Part shown: positions 47,863 to 56,771 of the stretch, one piece after another
Layout of the letters: every line of letters starts with the position of its first letter
How positions within the stretch are numbered: the first letter of the stretch is position 1
From: Gordonia neofelifaecis NRRL B-59395
GTDB lineage: Bacteria; Actinomycetota; Actinomycetes; Mycobacteriales; Mycobacteriaceae
Direction of reading: 5' to 3'
Assembly (NCBI RefSeq): GCF_000192435.1
Contig: NZ_AEUD01000005.1
Location: forward strand, 124,001 to 188,000
Length of the DNA: 64,000 nucleotides
Program-made: the position numbers and the translations under genes
The notes under the pieces: generated by a model
Told to the model about the DNA's origin: nothing
Database searches by the model: none
What the model saw: the letters and a program-made list of their open reading frames with translations, nothing else

Positions 47863-48939
47863 ATGAGCGAAGTCCTCGAATTCAACGGCACCGATCCGTT
47901 CACCGGCGAGCCGCTGCGGTTCTGGATGGCCGACGGTGTCGTCTCCATGGAGCCGATCGCCGGTTCCGTCGTGGCGGTCGCCCGCGGCTGGATCGTCCCG
48001 GGCCTGGTCGACGCGCACAATCACGTCGGCATCGCGCCGGGTCTCGGTGTCACGATCGAGCAGGCGAGGGGACTGGCACAACGAGATCTCCGCGCCGGCA
48101 CCATGCTGATTCGCGAGGTGGGATCGCCCGTCGACACCCATCCGCTCGACGCCGATGCGCACGGGCCGAGGTTCGTGCGCGCGGGCAAGCACATCGCTCG
48201 GCCGAAGCGGTATCTGCGCGACTACGGCGTCGAACTCGACGATCCGGAGCAGCTGGCCGCCGAGGTGGCCACGCAGGCCCGCGCGGGCGACGGCTGGGTG
48301 AAGCTGGTCGGTGACTGGATCGACCGCGAGGTCGGTGATCTGGCGCCGCTGTGGACCCGCGACCAACTGGACGCGGCGGTCGCCGCGGCGCACGAGAACG
48401 GCGCCCGGATCACCGCCCACGTCTTCGGGGCCGACGCGCTGCCCGACATCATCGGAGCGGGCTTCGACTCGATCGAGCACGGCACGGGCCTCGACGAGGA
48501 TCTGATCGACGAGATGGTCAGGCGTGACATCGCGCTGGTCCCGACGCTGATTCAGCTCGAGACCTTCCCCGACATCGCGGCGGGCGCCGACAGGTTCCCG
48601 AAGTACAAGGCGAACATGTTGGCACTGCACGCCGGTCGTCGAGACGTCTTCGCGCAGGCCCGCGAGGCGGGGGTCCGGATCTACGCGGGCACCGACGCCG
48701 GCGGCACCATCGAGCACGGCCGGATCGTCGACGAGATCGAATCGCTGGTCGGCATCGGGCTGTCACCGATCGAGGCGCTGGACGCCGCTTCGACGGCTCC
48801 GCGAGACTGGCTCGGCGTCCCGGGCATCGAGCACGGTGCGCGCGCGGACTTCCTGGTGCTCGACTCTGATCCCGGACAGGACCTGACGACGTTGCGGCGC
48901 CCGTTGCACGTGGTCTGTGGCGGCGAACGAGTCGTCTGA
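47863..48939 (+). CDS. Amidohydrolase family protein
   Basis: 358 aa, metal-dependent hydrolase of the imidazolonepropionase/prolidase-like group. VDAHNHVG gives the first metal-binding HxH; AHENGARITAHVFG and GFDSIEHGTGLD supply further His; YAGTDAGGTIEHGRIVDEIESL holds the catalytic Asp. The short N- and C-terminal beta domain is present. It follows ffh by 15 bases, the same order as in mycobacteria. Substrate unknown. The stop lies in a 16-base tandem duplication (48937-48968). Confidence 0.87.
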   Translation: MSEVLEFNGTDPFTGEPLRFWMADGVVSMEPIAGSVVAVARGWIVPGLVDAHNHVGIAPGLGVTIEQARGLAQRDLRAGTMLIREVGSPVDTHPLDADAHGPRFVRAGKHIARPKRYLRDYGVELDDPEQLAAEVATQARAGDGWVKLVGDWIDREVGDLAPLWTRDQLDAAVAAAHENGARITAHVFGADALPDIIGAGFDSIEHGTGLDEDLIDEMVRRDIALVPTLIQLETFPDIAAGADRFPKYKANMLALHAGRRDVFAQAREAGVRIYAGTDAGGTIEHGRIVDEIESLVGIGLSPIEALDAASTAPRDWLGVPGIEHGARADFLVLDSDPGQDLTTLRRPLHVVCGGERVV

Positions 48940-48984
48940 GTTCTCGCAGTACTGAGTTCTCGCACTACCAACGCGTAGCGGGCG

Positions 48985-49018
48985 AGGTCCCTGTCGGATG
49001 TCCGATTTCCAGGGACCT
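48985..49018. terminator. Bidirectional terminator
   Basis: AGGTCCCTG (48985-48993) pairs with CAGGGACCT (49010-49018); a nested TCGGA/TCCGA pair occupies the loop. Between convergent genes. Confidence 0.65.
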
Positions 49019-49038
49019 GACGTGGTGGTCGTGCGAGT

Positions 49039-49695
49039 TCAGCTGATGATCTGCAGGACGCCGATGGCGATGAGCAGTGCGGTGACGAGCCAGCCGGCAT
49101 ACCGGATCACCACGTCGCGGTTGCGGCGTCCGTAAGCGAACACCCGCCCGATCCACCAGTGCGGCCGGGCGCGGACGACCACCAGGGCCAGCCCGGCGAG
49201 CAGCGGCAGACTGAGCGCGACCGTCGCGTACAGCAGGAGTCCGATGTAACGCTCCAGGAATGACGCGTCGGCGGTGGAGAACACCGCCAGGCCGGCGTAG
49301 AAGGGCACCGAGGTCGCCGACTGCACGACGCCGAGGACGAAGCCGACCAGCATGGTCAGAGGCGACGGCGCGCGCAGGGGAGTGAGGATCTTGTCGACCA
49401 TGTCGGACGAGTCGCCGCCGCGCCAGGTCAGGATCGCCGTCAGCACCCCGGTCAGGATCAGCAGGATGCCGAACAGCGGCGACGCGATCACCGTGTCGAC
49501 CACCGACTTGAGCCCGTCGAACACCAGCATCACGGCGACGGCGAGCAGGAAGACGCCCAGCCAGTCGCCGATCAGGACCAGCGGCGCGATCCGCCGATAG
49601 TGGCCGGGACCGAGCATCAGCGCCAGCGCGACCAGGACGCCGATGAGAAGCACGTTGACCGAGTCGACGAAAGCGAGCGACAGGGCGTGCAGCAT
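49039..49695 (-). CDS. GAP family membrane protein
   Basis: 218 aa with about six transmembrane helices and little else. The opening [24 protein letters not shown], the middle [19 protein letters not shown] and the helical-hairpin symmetry resemble the GAP/Sap family, whose members include mycobacterial proteins for surface glycolipid export, and distantly LysE. Divergent from rpsP. Specific substrate unknown. Confidence 0.7.
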   Translation of the reverse strand: MLHALSLAFVDSVNVLLIGVLVALALMLGPGHYRRIAPLVLIGDWLGVFLLAVAVMLVFDGLKSVVDTVIASPLFGILLILTGVLTAILTWRGGDSSDMVDKILTPLRAPSPLTMLVGFVLGVVQSATSVPFYAGLAVFSTADASFLERYIGLLLYATVALSLPLLAGLALVVVRARPHWWIGRVFAYGRRNRDVVIRYAGWLVTALLIAIGVLQIIS

Positions 49696-49967
49696 GGGCT
49701 CTCAGGTCTCCGCAACGTCATGACGGCGGCCGGTGCGGCCGCCGATCTCCGGTGCCACGGTACCGGCTTCGTGTCGTGACCGAACATTCGCGGCGGTCGA
49801 CGGCGCATCCGGTTTGGGGGCGGACAGGCGGTTCTGGCAGAATAGAACGCTGGTTCGCCGGAGCCGGCCACGGCCGACCGGCGGTCACCCCGAAAGAGAC
49901 CGCAAAACCGGGCTCGTCGCCGATCGGCGGGCCGCTGAATTGCGCAGTGACACAAGGAGACGCCCAC

Positions 49968-50441
49968 ATGGCTGTCAAGATCAAGCTCACGCGGCTCGGT
50001 AAGATCCGCAACCCGCAGTACCGCATCGTCGTCGCGGACGCGCGCACCCGTCGCAACGGCCGCGTCATCGAGACCATCGGCAAGTACCACCCGAAGGAAG
50101 AGCCGTCGCTGATCGAGGTCGACTCGGAGCGCGCTCAGTACTGGCTGGGTGTCGGCGCACAGCCGACCGAGCCGGTCGCCGCCATCCTCAAGATCACCGG
50201 TGACTGGCAGAAGTTCAAGGGCCTGCCGGGCGCCGAGGGCACCCTGAAGGTCGCCGAGCCGAAGACCTCGAAGCAGGACCTGTTCAACGCCGCGCTCGCC
50301 GCCGCCGAGAACGAGCCGTCGGTCGCTGCGACCACCGCGAAGAAGAAGGCCAAGAAGGCTGAGGAGAAGGCCGACGACGCCGCTGCCGAGGCTCCGGCCG
50401 AGGCAGCCGAGGAGGCCGGTGACGCGAAGGCGGACGCGTGA
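49968..50441 (+). CDS. rpsP: 30S ribosomal protein S16
   Basis: 157 aa from ATG 49968 ([22 protein letters not shown]) with AAGGAGA upstream. The first 85 residues are the conserved S16 fold ([18 protein letters not shown]). The tail from about 110 is a long Ala/Lys/Glu extension ([22 protein letters not shown]), longer than in E. coli (82 aa) but seen in actinobacteria. Stop overlaps the next GTG. The 270-base upstream gap holds its promoter. Confidence 0.97.
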   Translation: MAVKIKLTRLGKIRNPQYRIVVADARTRRNGRVIETIGKYHPKEEPSLIEVDSERAQYWLGVGAQPTEPVAAILKITGDWQKFKGLPGAEGTLKVAEPKTSKQDLFNAALAAAENEPSVAATTAKKKAKKAEEKADDAAAEAPAEAAEEAGDAKADA

Positions 50442-50680
50442 GCGCCGTTGTCGCTGACGCCGTCGAACACCTCGTTCGCGGCATCGTCGCCAACCCGGAC
50501 GACGTCCGGGTCGACCTCATCACCGGCCGTCGCGGCCGCATGGTGGAGGTCCACGTCAACCCCGACGATCTCGGCAAGGTGATCGGCCGCAACGGCCGCA
50601 CCGCCACCGCGCTTCGCACCCTTGTCGCCGGCATCGGCGGCCGCGGTGTGCGCGTGGACATCGTCGACACCGATCGCTGA
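50438..50680 (+). CDS. khpA: KH-domain RNA-binding protein KhpA
   Basis: 80 aa single KH domain ([18 protein letters not shown]) with the GxxG loop in [19 protein letters not shown] 50438 overlaps the rpsP stop (GTGA). The family forms an RNA chaperone pair with KhpB/Jag, linked to translation and cell-wall control. The rpsP-khpA-rimM-trmD order is standard in Gram-positive bacteria. Confidence 0.93.
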   Translation: MSAVVADAVEHLVRGIVANPDDVRVDLITGRRGRMVEVHVNPDDLGKVIGRNGRTATALRTLVAGIGGRGVRVDIVDTDR

Positions 50681-50702
50681 TCGAAAGCAGGATTCGGATC
50701 TG

Positions 50703-51230
50703 ATGGATCTGGTGATCGGTCGTGTGGTCAAGACGCACGGCATCCGTGGAGAAGTCGTCGTCGACATCCGCACCGACGACCCCGCCGACCGTTTCGCAGT
50801 CGGCACGCGCCTTCGTGGGCGTGCCGCGCGCAACGCGGGCGGCGGGGAAACCGAATACGAAGTGACAGCCGCCCGGATGCATGCCGGGCGGCTGTTGCTG
50901 TCGCTTGCGGACGTCCGCGGACGCGAGGAGGCGGACAGACTGCGCGGGACGCTGTTCGTCATCGACGCCGCCGACGTCGACTCCGGCGACGACCCCGACG
51001 AGTTCTACGACCACGAGCTCGAAGGCCTGCCCGTCTCGACGGTCGACGGCGTCGAGGTCGGCGTCGTGAAAGAGGTCTTGCATCTGCCCGGCGGCGAGCT
51101 GCTGTCGGTGACGACCACGGACGGGCGCGAAGTGCTGGTCCCGTTCGTACGCGAGATCGTGCCGACGGTGACCCGCGAGGGCATCGAGATCGATCCGCCC
51201 GACGGCCTCATCGAGCCGATCGAGGACTGA
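50703..51230 (+). CDS. rimM: Ribosome maturation factor RimM
   Basis: 175 aa, assists 30S head assembly with S19. Begins [21 protein letters not shown]; the N-terminal RimM domain is followed by a PRC-barrel ([28 protein letters not shown]). Ends LIEPIED. One base separates its stop from trmD. Confidence 0.95.
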   Translation: MDLVIGRVVKTHGIRGEVVVDIRTDDPADRFAVGTRLRGRAARNAGGGETEYEVTAARMHAGRLLLSLADVRGREEADRLRGTLFVIDAADVDSGDDPDEFYDHELEGLPVSTVDGVEVGVVKEVLHLPGGELLSVTTTDGREVLVPFVREIVPTVTREGIEIDPPDGLIEPIED

Positions 51231-51231
51231 C

Positions 51232-51912
51232 ATGCGCATCGACGTGGTGACGATCTTTCCCGAGTACCTCGAACCGATGCGTGCGGCGCTTCTCGGCAAG
51301 GCGATCGACGCCGGTCTGATCGAGGTCGGCGTCCATGATCTCCGGCAATGGACGTACGACGTCCACCACAGCGTCGACGACGCCCCCTACGGCGGCGGAC
51401 CGGGCATGGTGATGAAGCCCCAGGTGTGGGGTGAGGCCCTCGATGCGGTCTGCCCCGACGACGCGCTGCTGGTGGTGCCCACGCCGGCCGGTGTTCCCTT
51501 CACTCAGGCCACCGCGCAGCGGTGGAGTTCCGAGCGTCACCTGGTGTTCGCGTGCGGTCGGTACGAGGGGATCGACCAGCGCGTCTTCGACGACGCCGCC
51601 CGGCGCGTGCGCGTCGAGGAGGTCTCGCTCGGCGACTTCGTGCTGATCGGCGGCGAGGTCGCCGTGCTGGCGATGGTGGAGGCCACCACCCGGCTGATGC
51701 CCGGAGTGCTCGGCAATCCGCAGTCGCACCAAGAGGATTCGTTCTCGGACGGCCTCCTCGAAGGCCCCAGCTATACGCGCCCCAAAGTGTGGCGCGACTT
51801 GGAAGTGCCTGCGGTGCTGCTCTCCGGCGACCACGGGAAGGTGGCCGCCTGGCGGCGCGAGCAGGCGCTCGACCGCACCCGCGAGCGTCGACCCGATCTG
51901 CTGACCGACTGA
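51232..51912 (+). CDS. trmD: tRNA (guanine-N1-)-methyltransferase
   Basis: 226 aa SPOUT enzyme making m1G37, needed to prevent frameshifting. [13 protein letters not shown] start, [15 protein letters not shown] substrate loop, [11 protein letters not shown] and [20 protein letters not shown] trefoil knot, then [11 protein letters not shown]. Length as expected. An orphan gene follows instead of rplS directly. Confidence 0.97.
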   Translation: MRIDVVTIFPEYLEPMRAALLGKAIDAGLIEVGVHDLRQWTYDVHHSVDDAPYGGGPGMVMKPQVWGEALDAVCPDDALLVVPTPAGVPFTQATAQRWSSERHLVFACGRYEGIDQRVFDDAARRVRVEEVSLGDFVLIGGEVAVLAMVEATTRLMPGVLGNPQSHQEDSFSDGLLEGPSYTRPKVWRDLEVPAVLLSGDHGKVAAWRREQALDRTRERRPDLLTD

Positions 51913-51960
51913 TTTGGCGTGTCGGGGAACCGGCAGCCTCTGCCGCGCGTCCAACAAGGT

Positions 51961-53205
51961 ATGAGTACCTCGTGGACGGTCTCGGCTGACGAGATCCTCG
52001 CGCGCCTCGACTCGATGGATCCGGCGGCTGCACATGCCGACGCTGCGGAGATTCGCCGGATCGTCGACGCGGCCCGAGCCGTGGGCGAACGGCTGGCGGC
52101 GGCATTCGGCACCGGCGTCCTGGTCGGGGCTGCCGCGGATGGCGGAACCCGGGCCGGAACCCAGGTCGCGCGACAGGTGACGACCACGGCCGAGCGGCTC
52201 GCCGGCGGGAGTGCATCGTTGGCCTCGGCCTCCGGGATCCTCGCCTCGGCGGTGGCCTATCGGCCGCGTATCGCGGCGATCGGAGTGCTCGCGGCCGCCC
52301 GCGGTGCGACTCCGGACGGCGGGGCACTCGCCGCACTGCTCGGTGCCGGCGGGCAGTTGGCGGCCGTCTACAACGCGCCGATGGATGCCTCGGCCAGCGG
52401 ACTGTCTGCTTCCGCATCCGATCCCGGCGCGAGCCCGCAGACCGGCTCGACCCTCGATGTCGCGGGCGATTCCCGGAACGACGTGGCGCGATCGGGACCG
52501 ACGACGGTCGCCGGCGACGTCCGACGACCCGACTCGGACGCCATTCCGCAGCCGGGGACTGTGTCACCACAGTCCGCACCCGGCGACGGTCCACCGACGG
52601 CCGCCCCCGGTTCCACGATCGCGGGATCGCCGTCCAGTGACCCCGCCGACACGCCGCGTCCGGGCGCGGCGCCGCCGGGCGGAGGATCGGGCACCGATGG
52701 CCCACGTTCGGGACCGGTGCCGTCGACCGCCTCCGGTCCGCTAGCACAGGTGATGCCGGTGAGCATGCCGCCGCCGGTGCGTGGCCCGCTGCCGGGAGCG
52801 CCGATCCCCGTTCCGACGGCGGGGAGCCCCAGGATGCCGATCACCGCGCCGAGGGCGGGTGGGCCGCTGTCGGTGCCCTCGGCGGCGGCCGCGGCCCCGA
52901 ACCCCGGAGTCTCCGCCACCGGAGCGTCGAGCACAGCGGCCTCGACCGGCGGCTCGCGATCGGGGAGCGGCCCGTACGGCTCGCCGGCGGCGCGCCGTCA
53001 CGACACCGAGGAGCGAGGCCACCGGCCGTCGGAGTACCTGCGGTCGGAGGGTGAGGGGATACTGGTCCTCGGTCCGCAGCCGCTGGTCGCGCCCGCCGTG
53101 ATCGGCGAACTCCCGAGGTCGGTGCGGAATGCGGAGGAGCCGCCGTCGGCCGAACTCGGCGGTCCGGCCGCGGACGTCGAACAAGAACTGGATCTGACAC
53201 TGTGA
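51961..53205 (+). CDS. Orphan Pro/Gly/Ser/Ala-rich protein
   Basis: 414 aa from ATG 51961 (AAGGT upstream; GTG 51919 in frame is the alternative). The N-terminal 150 residues are Ala-rich and helical with two long segments separated by GVLVGAAADGG, without a signal peptide. Residues 150-370 are low-complexity (Pro, Gly, Ser, Thr, Ala). A short conserved-looking C-terminus has EGILVLGPQPLVAPAVIGELPRS and an acidic end. Helical N-terminus plus disordered tail recalls type VII secretion substrates such as PPE- or EspB-like proteins, but no WxG or YxxxD motif is clear. Sits between trmD and rplS. Confidence 0.65.
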   Translation: MSTSWTVSADEILARLDSMDPAAAHADAAEIRRIVDAARAVGERLAAAFGTGVLVGAAADGGTRAGTQVARQVTTTAERLAGGSASLASASGILASAVAYRPRIAAIGVLAAARGATPDGGALAALLGAGGQLAAVYNAPMDASASGLSASASDPGASPQTGSTLDVAGDSRNDVARSGPTTVAGDVRRPDSDAIPQPGTVSPQSAPGDGPPTAAPGSTIAGSPSSDPADTPRPGAAPPGGGSGTDGPRSGPVPSTASGPLAQVMPVSMPPPVRGPLPGAPIPVPTAGSPRMPITAPRAGGPLSVPSAAAAAPNPGVSATGASSTAASTGGSRSGSGPYGSPAARRHDTEERGHRPSEYLRSEGEGILVLGPQPLVAPAVIGELPRSVRNAEEPPSAELGGPAADVEQELDLTL

Positions 53206-53418
53206 CGTTCGGATCGTTCCGCGCGTCGGACGCCGTGGTGCCCGGATTTCCCTCGGGGTGGGTCGAGGTGGCACAATGTTTCAGGTTGCCTGCTGGGGAC
53301 TTCATGTCTTCCCGACGCAGCGCACGACCTCACATGCCACGGGCACGAACCGGTCGAACCTCGCCGAGAACTCGGTGCGGCCGCCAGGTTCCTCTGCCCC
53401 GCCCAGATTGGACGAGAT

Positions 53419-53760
53419 ATGAACACCCTGGACTTCCTCGACAAGCAGTCCCTCCGCGACGACATCCCCGAGTTCGCCCCCGGCGACACCCTTGACGTGC
53501 ACGTCAAGGTCATCGAGGGCTCGAAGGAGCGCGTGCAGGTCTTCAAGGGCGTCGTGATCCGTCGCCAGGGCGGCGGCATCGGCGAGACCTTCACCGTCCG
53601 CAAGGTCTCCTTCGGCGTCGGCGTCGAGCGCACCTTCCCGGTCCACAGCCCGAACATCGCCAAGATCGACGTGCTGACCCGCGGTGACGTCCGTCGCGCC
53701 AAGCTGTACTACCTCCGCGATCTGCGTGGCAAGGCCGCCAAGATCAAGGAGAAGCGCTGA
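53419..53760 (+). CDS. rplS: 50S ribosomal protein L19
   Basis: 113 aa ([31 protein letters not shown]). [27 protein letters not shown] and the C-terminal [19 protein letters not shown] are diagnostic. Located at the 30S/50S interface. The 213 bases upstream contain CACAAT near 53273, a possible -10, giving a leader of about 140 bases. Confidence 0.97.
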   Translation: MNTLDFLDKQSLRDDIPEFAPGDTLDVHVKVIEGSKERVQVFKGVVIRRQGGGIGETFTVRKVSFGVGVERTFPVHSPNIAKIDVLTRGDVRRAKLYYLRDLRGKAAKIKEKR

Positions 53761-53792
53761 TCTTCACGTCGCCTCCGCGACGCAGACTCGAG

Positions 53793-53833
53793 ACCCCGCT
53801 CCCGGTGCCGATCACTCGGCCCGCGCGCGGGGT
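53793..53833 (+). terminator. Possible terminator after rplS
   Basis: ACCCCGC (53793-53799) pairs with GCGGGGT (53827-53833), which is followed by TTC. The 27-base loop has further partial pairing. Confidence 0.4.
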
Positions 53834-53910
53834 TTCGTCGTCTCCGGGCACCGGAGGTGACACGGAGAAGCGAAAGTGAACCGCGCGGTCACCTGCGGCG
53901 CCGACATCGC

Positions 53911-53923
53911 TACCCTGTTCTAC
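53911..53923 (+). promoter_or_regulatory. -10 box for leaderless lepB transcript
   Basis: TACCCT at 53911-53916 and seven bases to GTG 53924. Favours this start over the upstream GTG at 53876. Confidence 0.5.
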
Positions 53924-54763
53924 GTGGATGACAACTCACGCGGGGACGACCCGTCGCAGGCGAACGAGGAGTCCGGCAGCGGCGAGGACGCGCAGTCGGA
54001 TCCCGGTTTCACCTTCCAGGAGGACGCCTCCGACGACGAGGAGAAGGGCAAGAGCCGCTGGCTTCGTGAGCTGCTCATCATCGTCGCGATCGTGCTGGTG
54101 CTGATGTTCGTCTTCACCCAGTTCTTCTTCCGCCAGTACGTGGTGCCGTCCGAGTCGATGGAGCCGACGCTGCACGGCTGTTACGGCTGCACCAACGACC
54201 ACATCGTCGTCGACAAGATGGTCTATCGCTTCAGCGACCCGGAACCCGGCGACGTGGTGGTATTCAAGGCGCCCACGAGTTCGTGGGACGGCGGGTGGTC
54301 GTCGCCGCGGTCGTCGAACCCGGTGATGCACAAGGTGCAGGACGTGTTGGCCTGGTTCGCCCTGGCGCCCCCCGATGAGAACAATCTCGTGAAGCGGGTC
54401 ATCGCGACCGGCGGGCAGACTGTTCAGTGCCGCGAGGCGGACGGCAAGGGGGTGACCGTCGACGGCAAGGCGCTGAATGAGCCGTACATCGACAAGCAGT
54501 TGCAGGCGCAGACCTATCAGCAGTCGGGCGGCGTCCTGGGCCAGGGCTCGTGCTACGGCGAGGACTTCGGCCCGATCAAGGTGCCGGAGGGCAACCTCTG
54601 GGTGATGGGCGACAACCGGAGCAATTCGGCCGACTCCCGCGCGCACATCGATGACGAGTACCAGGGCACCGTTCCGGTCTCGGATGTGCGCGGCAAGGTC
54701 CGCTTCATCATCTACCCGTTCTCCCGGATCGGGGGAGTCGGCTCGGTGAACCCGCAGAGCTGA
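53924..54763 (+). CDS. lepB: Signal peptidase I
   Basis: Membrane protease releasing Sec/Tat signal peptides. 279 aa from GTG 53924; an in-frame GTG at 53876 with its own GGAGAAG would add 16 residues. An acidic cytoplasmic N-terminus precedes one transmembrane helix (ELLIIVAIVLVLMFVFTQFFF). The catalytic Ser78 is in VPSESMEPTL and Lys157 in NLVKRVIATGG; GDNRSNSADSR is box E. Cys pairs in the outer domain (HGCYGCTND, QCREADG) may form disulfides. Confidence 0.95.
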   Translation: MDDNSRGDDPSQANEESGSGEDAQSDPGFTFQEDASDDEEKGKSRWLRELLIIVAIVLVLMFVFTQFFFRQYVVPSESMEPTLHGCYGCTNDHIVVDKMVYRFSDPEPGDVVVFKAPTSSWDGGWSSPRSSNPVMHKVQDVLAWFALAPPDENNLVKRVIATGGQTVQCREADGKGVTVDGKALNEPYIDKQLQAQTYQQSGGVLGQGSCYGEDFGPIKVPEGNLWVMGDNRSNSADSRAHIDDEYQGTVPVSDVRGKVRFIIYPFSRIGGVGSVNPQS

Positions 54764-54808
54764 CGGACCTCGCTCCGCCCCATCGATCTCGACCTGGATG
54801 ACGTACGC

Positions 54809-55468
54809 ATGACCCGAACGACACGGTGGCCGCCGCGGTCGCCGGTGCGCAAGGCGGCCGGCCTGCGCACCCTCGAATTCACTCTCGCGCGGCAGGGGCT
54901 GGGGCCCGTCGCGGGCGTCGACGAGGCCGGCCGCGGCGCATGTGCCGGGCCGCTGGTCGTCGCGGCCTGCGTGCTCGGCGCGGCGCAACTGAAGTCGCTG
55001 GCCTCCCTCGACGACTCGAAGAAGCTGTCCGAGGCGACGCGGGAGCGGCTCTACACCGCCGTCGTCCGGCACGCGGTGAGCTGGAACGTGGTGGCGATCC
55101 CGGCGGCCGAGGTCGACCGCCTGGGTGTGCACGTGGCGAACATCGAGGGGATGAGGCGCGCCGTCGCCGGACTCTCGGTGCGTCCGGGCTATGTCCTCTC
55201 CGACGGCTTCCAGGTCCCCGGGCTGCCCGCGCCGTCGCTTCCGGTGATCGGCGGCGACGCGAACGCCGCCTGCATCGCCGCCGCCTCGGTCCTCGCGAAG
55301 GTGACGCGCGACCGGATGATGGTCGCGCTCGATGCGGAGCTGCCGGGCTACGAGTTCGCGGTCCACAAGGGGTACAGCACGGCGTTGCACATGGCCTGTC
55401 TGGATGCGCGCGGGCCGTCCGTGGAGCACCGTATGTCGTACCGGAACGTCCGCGATAGGCTGGCCTGA
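54809..55468 (+). CDS. rnhB: Ribonuclease HII
   Basis: 219 aa, removes RNA from RNA:DNA hybrids and misincorporated ribonucleotides. DEAGRG contains catalytic Asp38 and Glu39; [39 protein letters not shown] and HKGYSTALH follow. ATG 54809 chosen; the first 15 residues are basic and variable. The stop overlaps the next ATG (TGATG). Confidence 0.95.
   Translation: MTRTTRWPPRSPVRKAAGLRTLEFTLARQGLGPVAGVDEAGRGACAGPLVVAACVLGAAQLKSLASLDDSKKLSEATRERLYTAVVRHAVSWNVVAIPAAEVDRLGVHVANIEGMRRAVAGLSVRPGYVLSDGFQVPGLPAPSLPVIGGDANAACIAAASVLAKVTRDRMMVALDAELPGYEFAVHKGYSTALHMACLDARGPSVEHRMSYRNVRDRLA
55456..55467 (+). promoter_or_regulatory. -10 box upstream of DUF2469 gene
   Basis: TAGGCT at 55456-55461, six bases before ATG 55468, inside the end of rnhB. 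Could give an extra leaderless transcript. Confidence 0.4.
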
Positions 55469-55779
55469 TGAGCGCTGAAGATCTCGAGAAGTACGAAGCC
55501 GAGATGGAGCTGTCCCTGTACAAGGAGTACAAGGACATCGTGGGTCAGTTCACGTACGTCGTGGAGACCGAGCGCCGGTTCTACCTCGCCAACGGTGTGA
55601 ATCTGGTGCCCCGGAACTCCGACGGCGAGGTCTACTTCGAGATCCACATGACCGACGCCTGGGTGTGGGACATGTATCGGCCCGCGCGGTTCGTGAAACA
55701 GGTGCGTGTGGTGACGTTCAAGGACGTGAACATCGAGGAGCTCGAGAAGTCCGAGCTGCGGCTGCCCGACGAGCCGTGA
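55468..55779 (+). CDS. DUF2469 domain protein
   Basis: 103 aa, highly conserved in actinobacteria next to rnhB ([28 protein letters not shown]). Acidic and aromatic-rich, with RRFYLANGVNLVPRNSDGEVYFEI and DAWVWDMYRPARFVKQVRVVTFKDVNIEEL. No catalytic motif recognised and no known function. The ATG overlaps the rnhB stop. Confidence 0.92.
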   Translation: MSAEDLEKYEAEMELSLYKEYKDIVGQFTYVVETERRFYLANGVNLVPRNSDGEVYFEIHMTDAWVWDMYRPARFVKQVRVVTFKDVNIEELEKSELRLPDEP

Positions 55780-55814
55780 CGACGGTCGGCAGGTGATCCG
55801 GCCCAGATATGAAG

Positions 55815-55853
55815 CAGGCCCGGAAGGCGGAACCGATTCGCCTACCGGGCCTG
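55815..55853. terminator. Bidirectional terminator
   Basis: CAGGCCCGG (55815-55823) pairs with CCGGGCCTG (55845-55853), with a nested AGGCG/CGCCT pair. Between the convergent DUF2469 and LLM oxidoreductase genes. Confidence 0.75.
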
Positions 55854-55868
55854 GTCTTCACCCGAGGG

Positions 55869-56771
55869 CTACCGCGCGCCGACCGCAGTGTTCGGCGTCA
55901 CCGCGATGTTCTCCTCGGCGAAGCGTTTGATGACATCGATCTTCTCGTCGAGCGGACTGTCGAAGTCGAGTCCGTAGAGTGGCCACGGCGACGTGAGGAT
56001 ATCGGTCACGCCGGCCTCGAACTGCTCCTCGTAACCCTCGTGCGAGAACCGGTCGATGCAGAAGGCCTGGATCTCGAACGGTTCGTCCGCGCGCCCGTAC
56101 TCCTCGCGCAACCGCTCGAGGCGCGCCATGGTTCCGGTGAGCTCGTCGAAGGTCATCATCGCCGAACTCCAGCCGTCCGCGTACTTCGCGGCGCGTCGAA
56201 GTGCCGCGTCCACGTGGCCGCCGACGTAGATCGGTACCGGCTCGGTGGGGGCCGGACTCATCTTCAGCCGGTCGAAGTCGAAGAACTCCCCGTGGTACTC
56301 GACCATCTCGTCGGTGAGCAGCAACTTGATCACCTCGATCATCTCGTTGACCCGCTTGCCGCGATTCTCGTACGGAGCACCGCACCAGAGGAACTCCTCC
56401 GGCGCCCAGCCGATTCCCACACCGAGACCGAACCGGTTGCCCGTGAAGTGGGCGACCGAGCTGATCTGCCGTGCGAGGAGCACGGGATTGCGCGAGCCGA
56501 GCTTGATGACCTGCGTGTAGTACCGGATTGTCGAGGTCGCCGCCGCCATGGCCGTCGCGGCGAGCAGCGGATCGGCCCACGGAGTGTTCTCATTCCACAT
56601 CCGGGTACCGTCCGGCGTGTACGGGTACGGGGCCGACGCGACCTCCGGGTAGAAGATGGCGTCGGGCAGACCGATCGAGGTGAAGCCGGCGGCTTCGGCG
56701 GCCTGGGCGAGCGGAACCAGCTGGTCGAGGGGATTCATCGCCACGTTGAGGGTGAACTGCCGCTTGCTCAT
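55869..56771 (-). CDS. LLM class F420-dependent oxidoreductase
   Basis: 300 aa luciferase-like TIM barrel. N-terminal FTLNVAMNPLDQLVPLAQAAEAAGF, then TQVIKLGSRNPVLLARQISSV, RFGLGVGIGWAPEEF and PIYVGGHVDAALRRAAKYADGW are LLM signatures; F420 rather than FMN is inferred from the actinobacterial subfamily. Last gene of a five-gene minus-strand operon. The stop of the sulfotransferase gene overlaps its start by four bases. Substrate unknown. Confidence 0.88.
   Translation of the reverse strand: MSKRQFTLNVAMNPLDQLVPLAQAAEAAGFTSIGLPDAIFYPEVASAPYPYTPDGTRMWNENTPWADPLLAATAMAAATSTIRYYTQVIKLGSRNPVLLARQISSVAHFTGNRFGLGVGIGWAPEEFLWCGAPYENRGKRVNEMIEVIKLLLTDEMVEYHGEFFDFDRLKMSPAPTEPVPIYVGGHVDAALRRAAKYADGWSSAMMTFDELTGTMARLERLREEYGRADEPFEIQAFCIDRFSHEGYEEQFEAGVTDILTSPWPLYGLDFDSPLDEKIDVIKRFAEENIAVTPNTAVGAR

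Noticed and set aside
46225-48717. 830-codon antisense frame opposite ffh and the amidohydrolase
   Set aside because: Spans two genes and their gap without motif or start signal.
48937-48968. 16-base tandem duplication at the amidohydrolase stop, considered as an attachment site
   Set aside because: Two imperfect copies only, no integrase or tRNA nearby; simple slippage is enough.
53876-53923. Upstream GTG start for lepB
   Set aside because: It has a plausible GGAGAAG, but the TACCCT spacing to GTG 53924 and the Cys-containing hydrophobic extra residues, atypical for the cytoplasmic tail, favour the later start. Not fully excluded.
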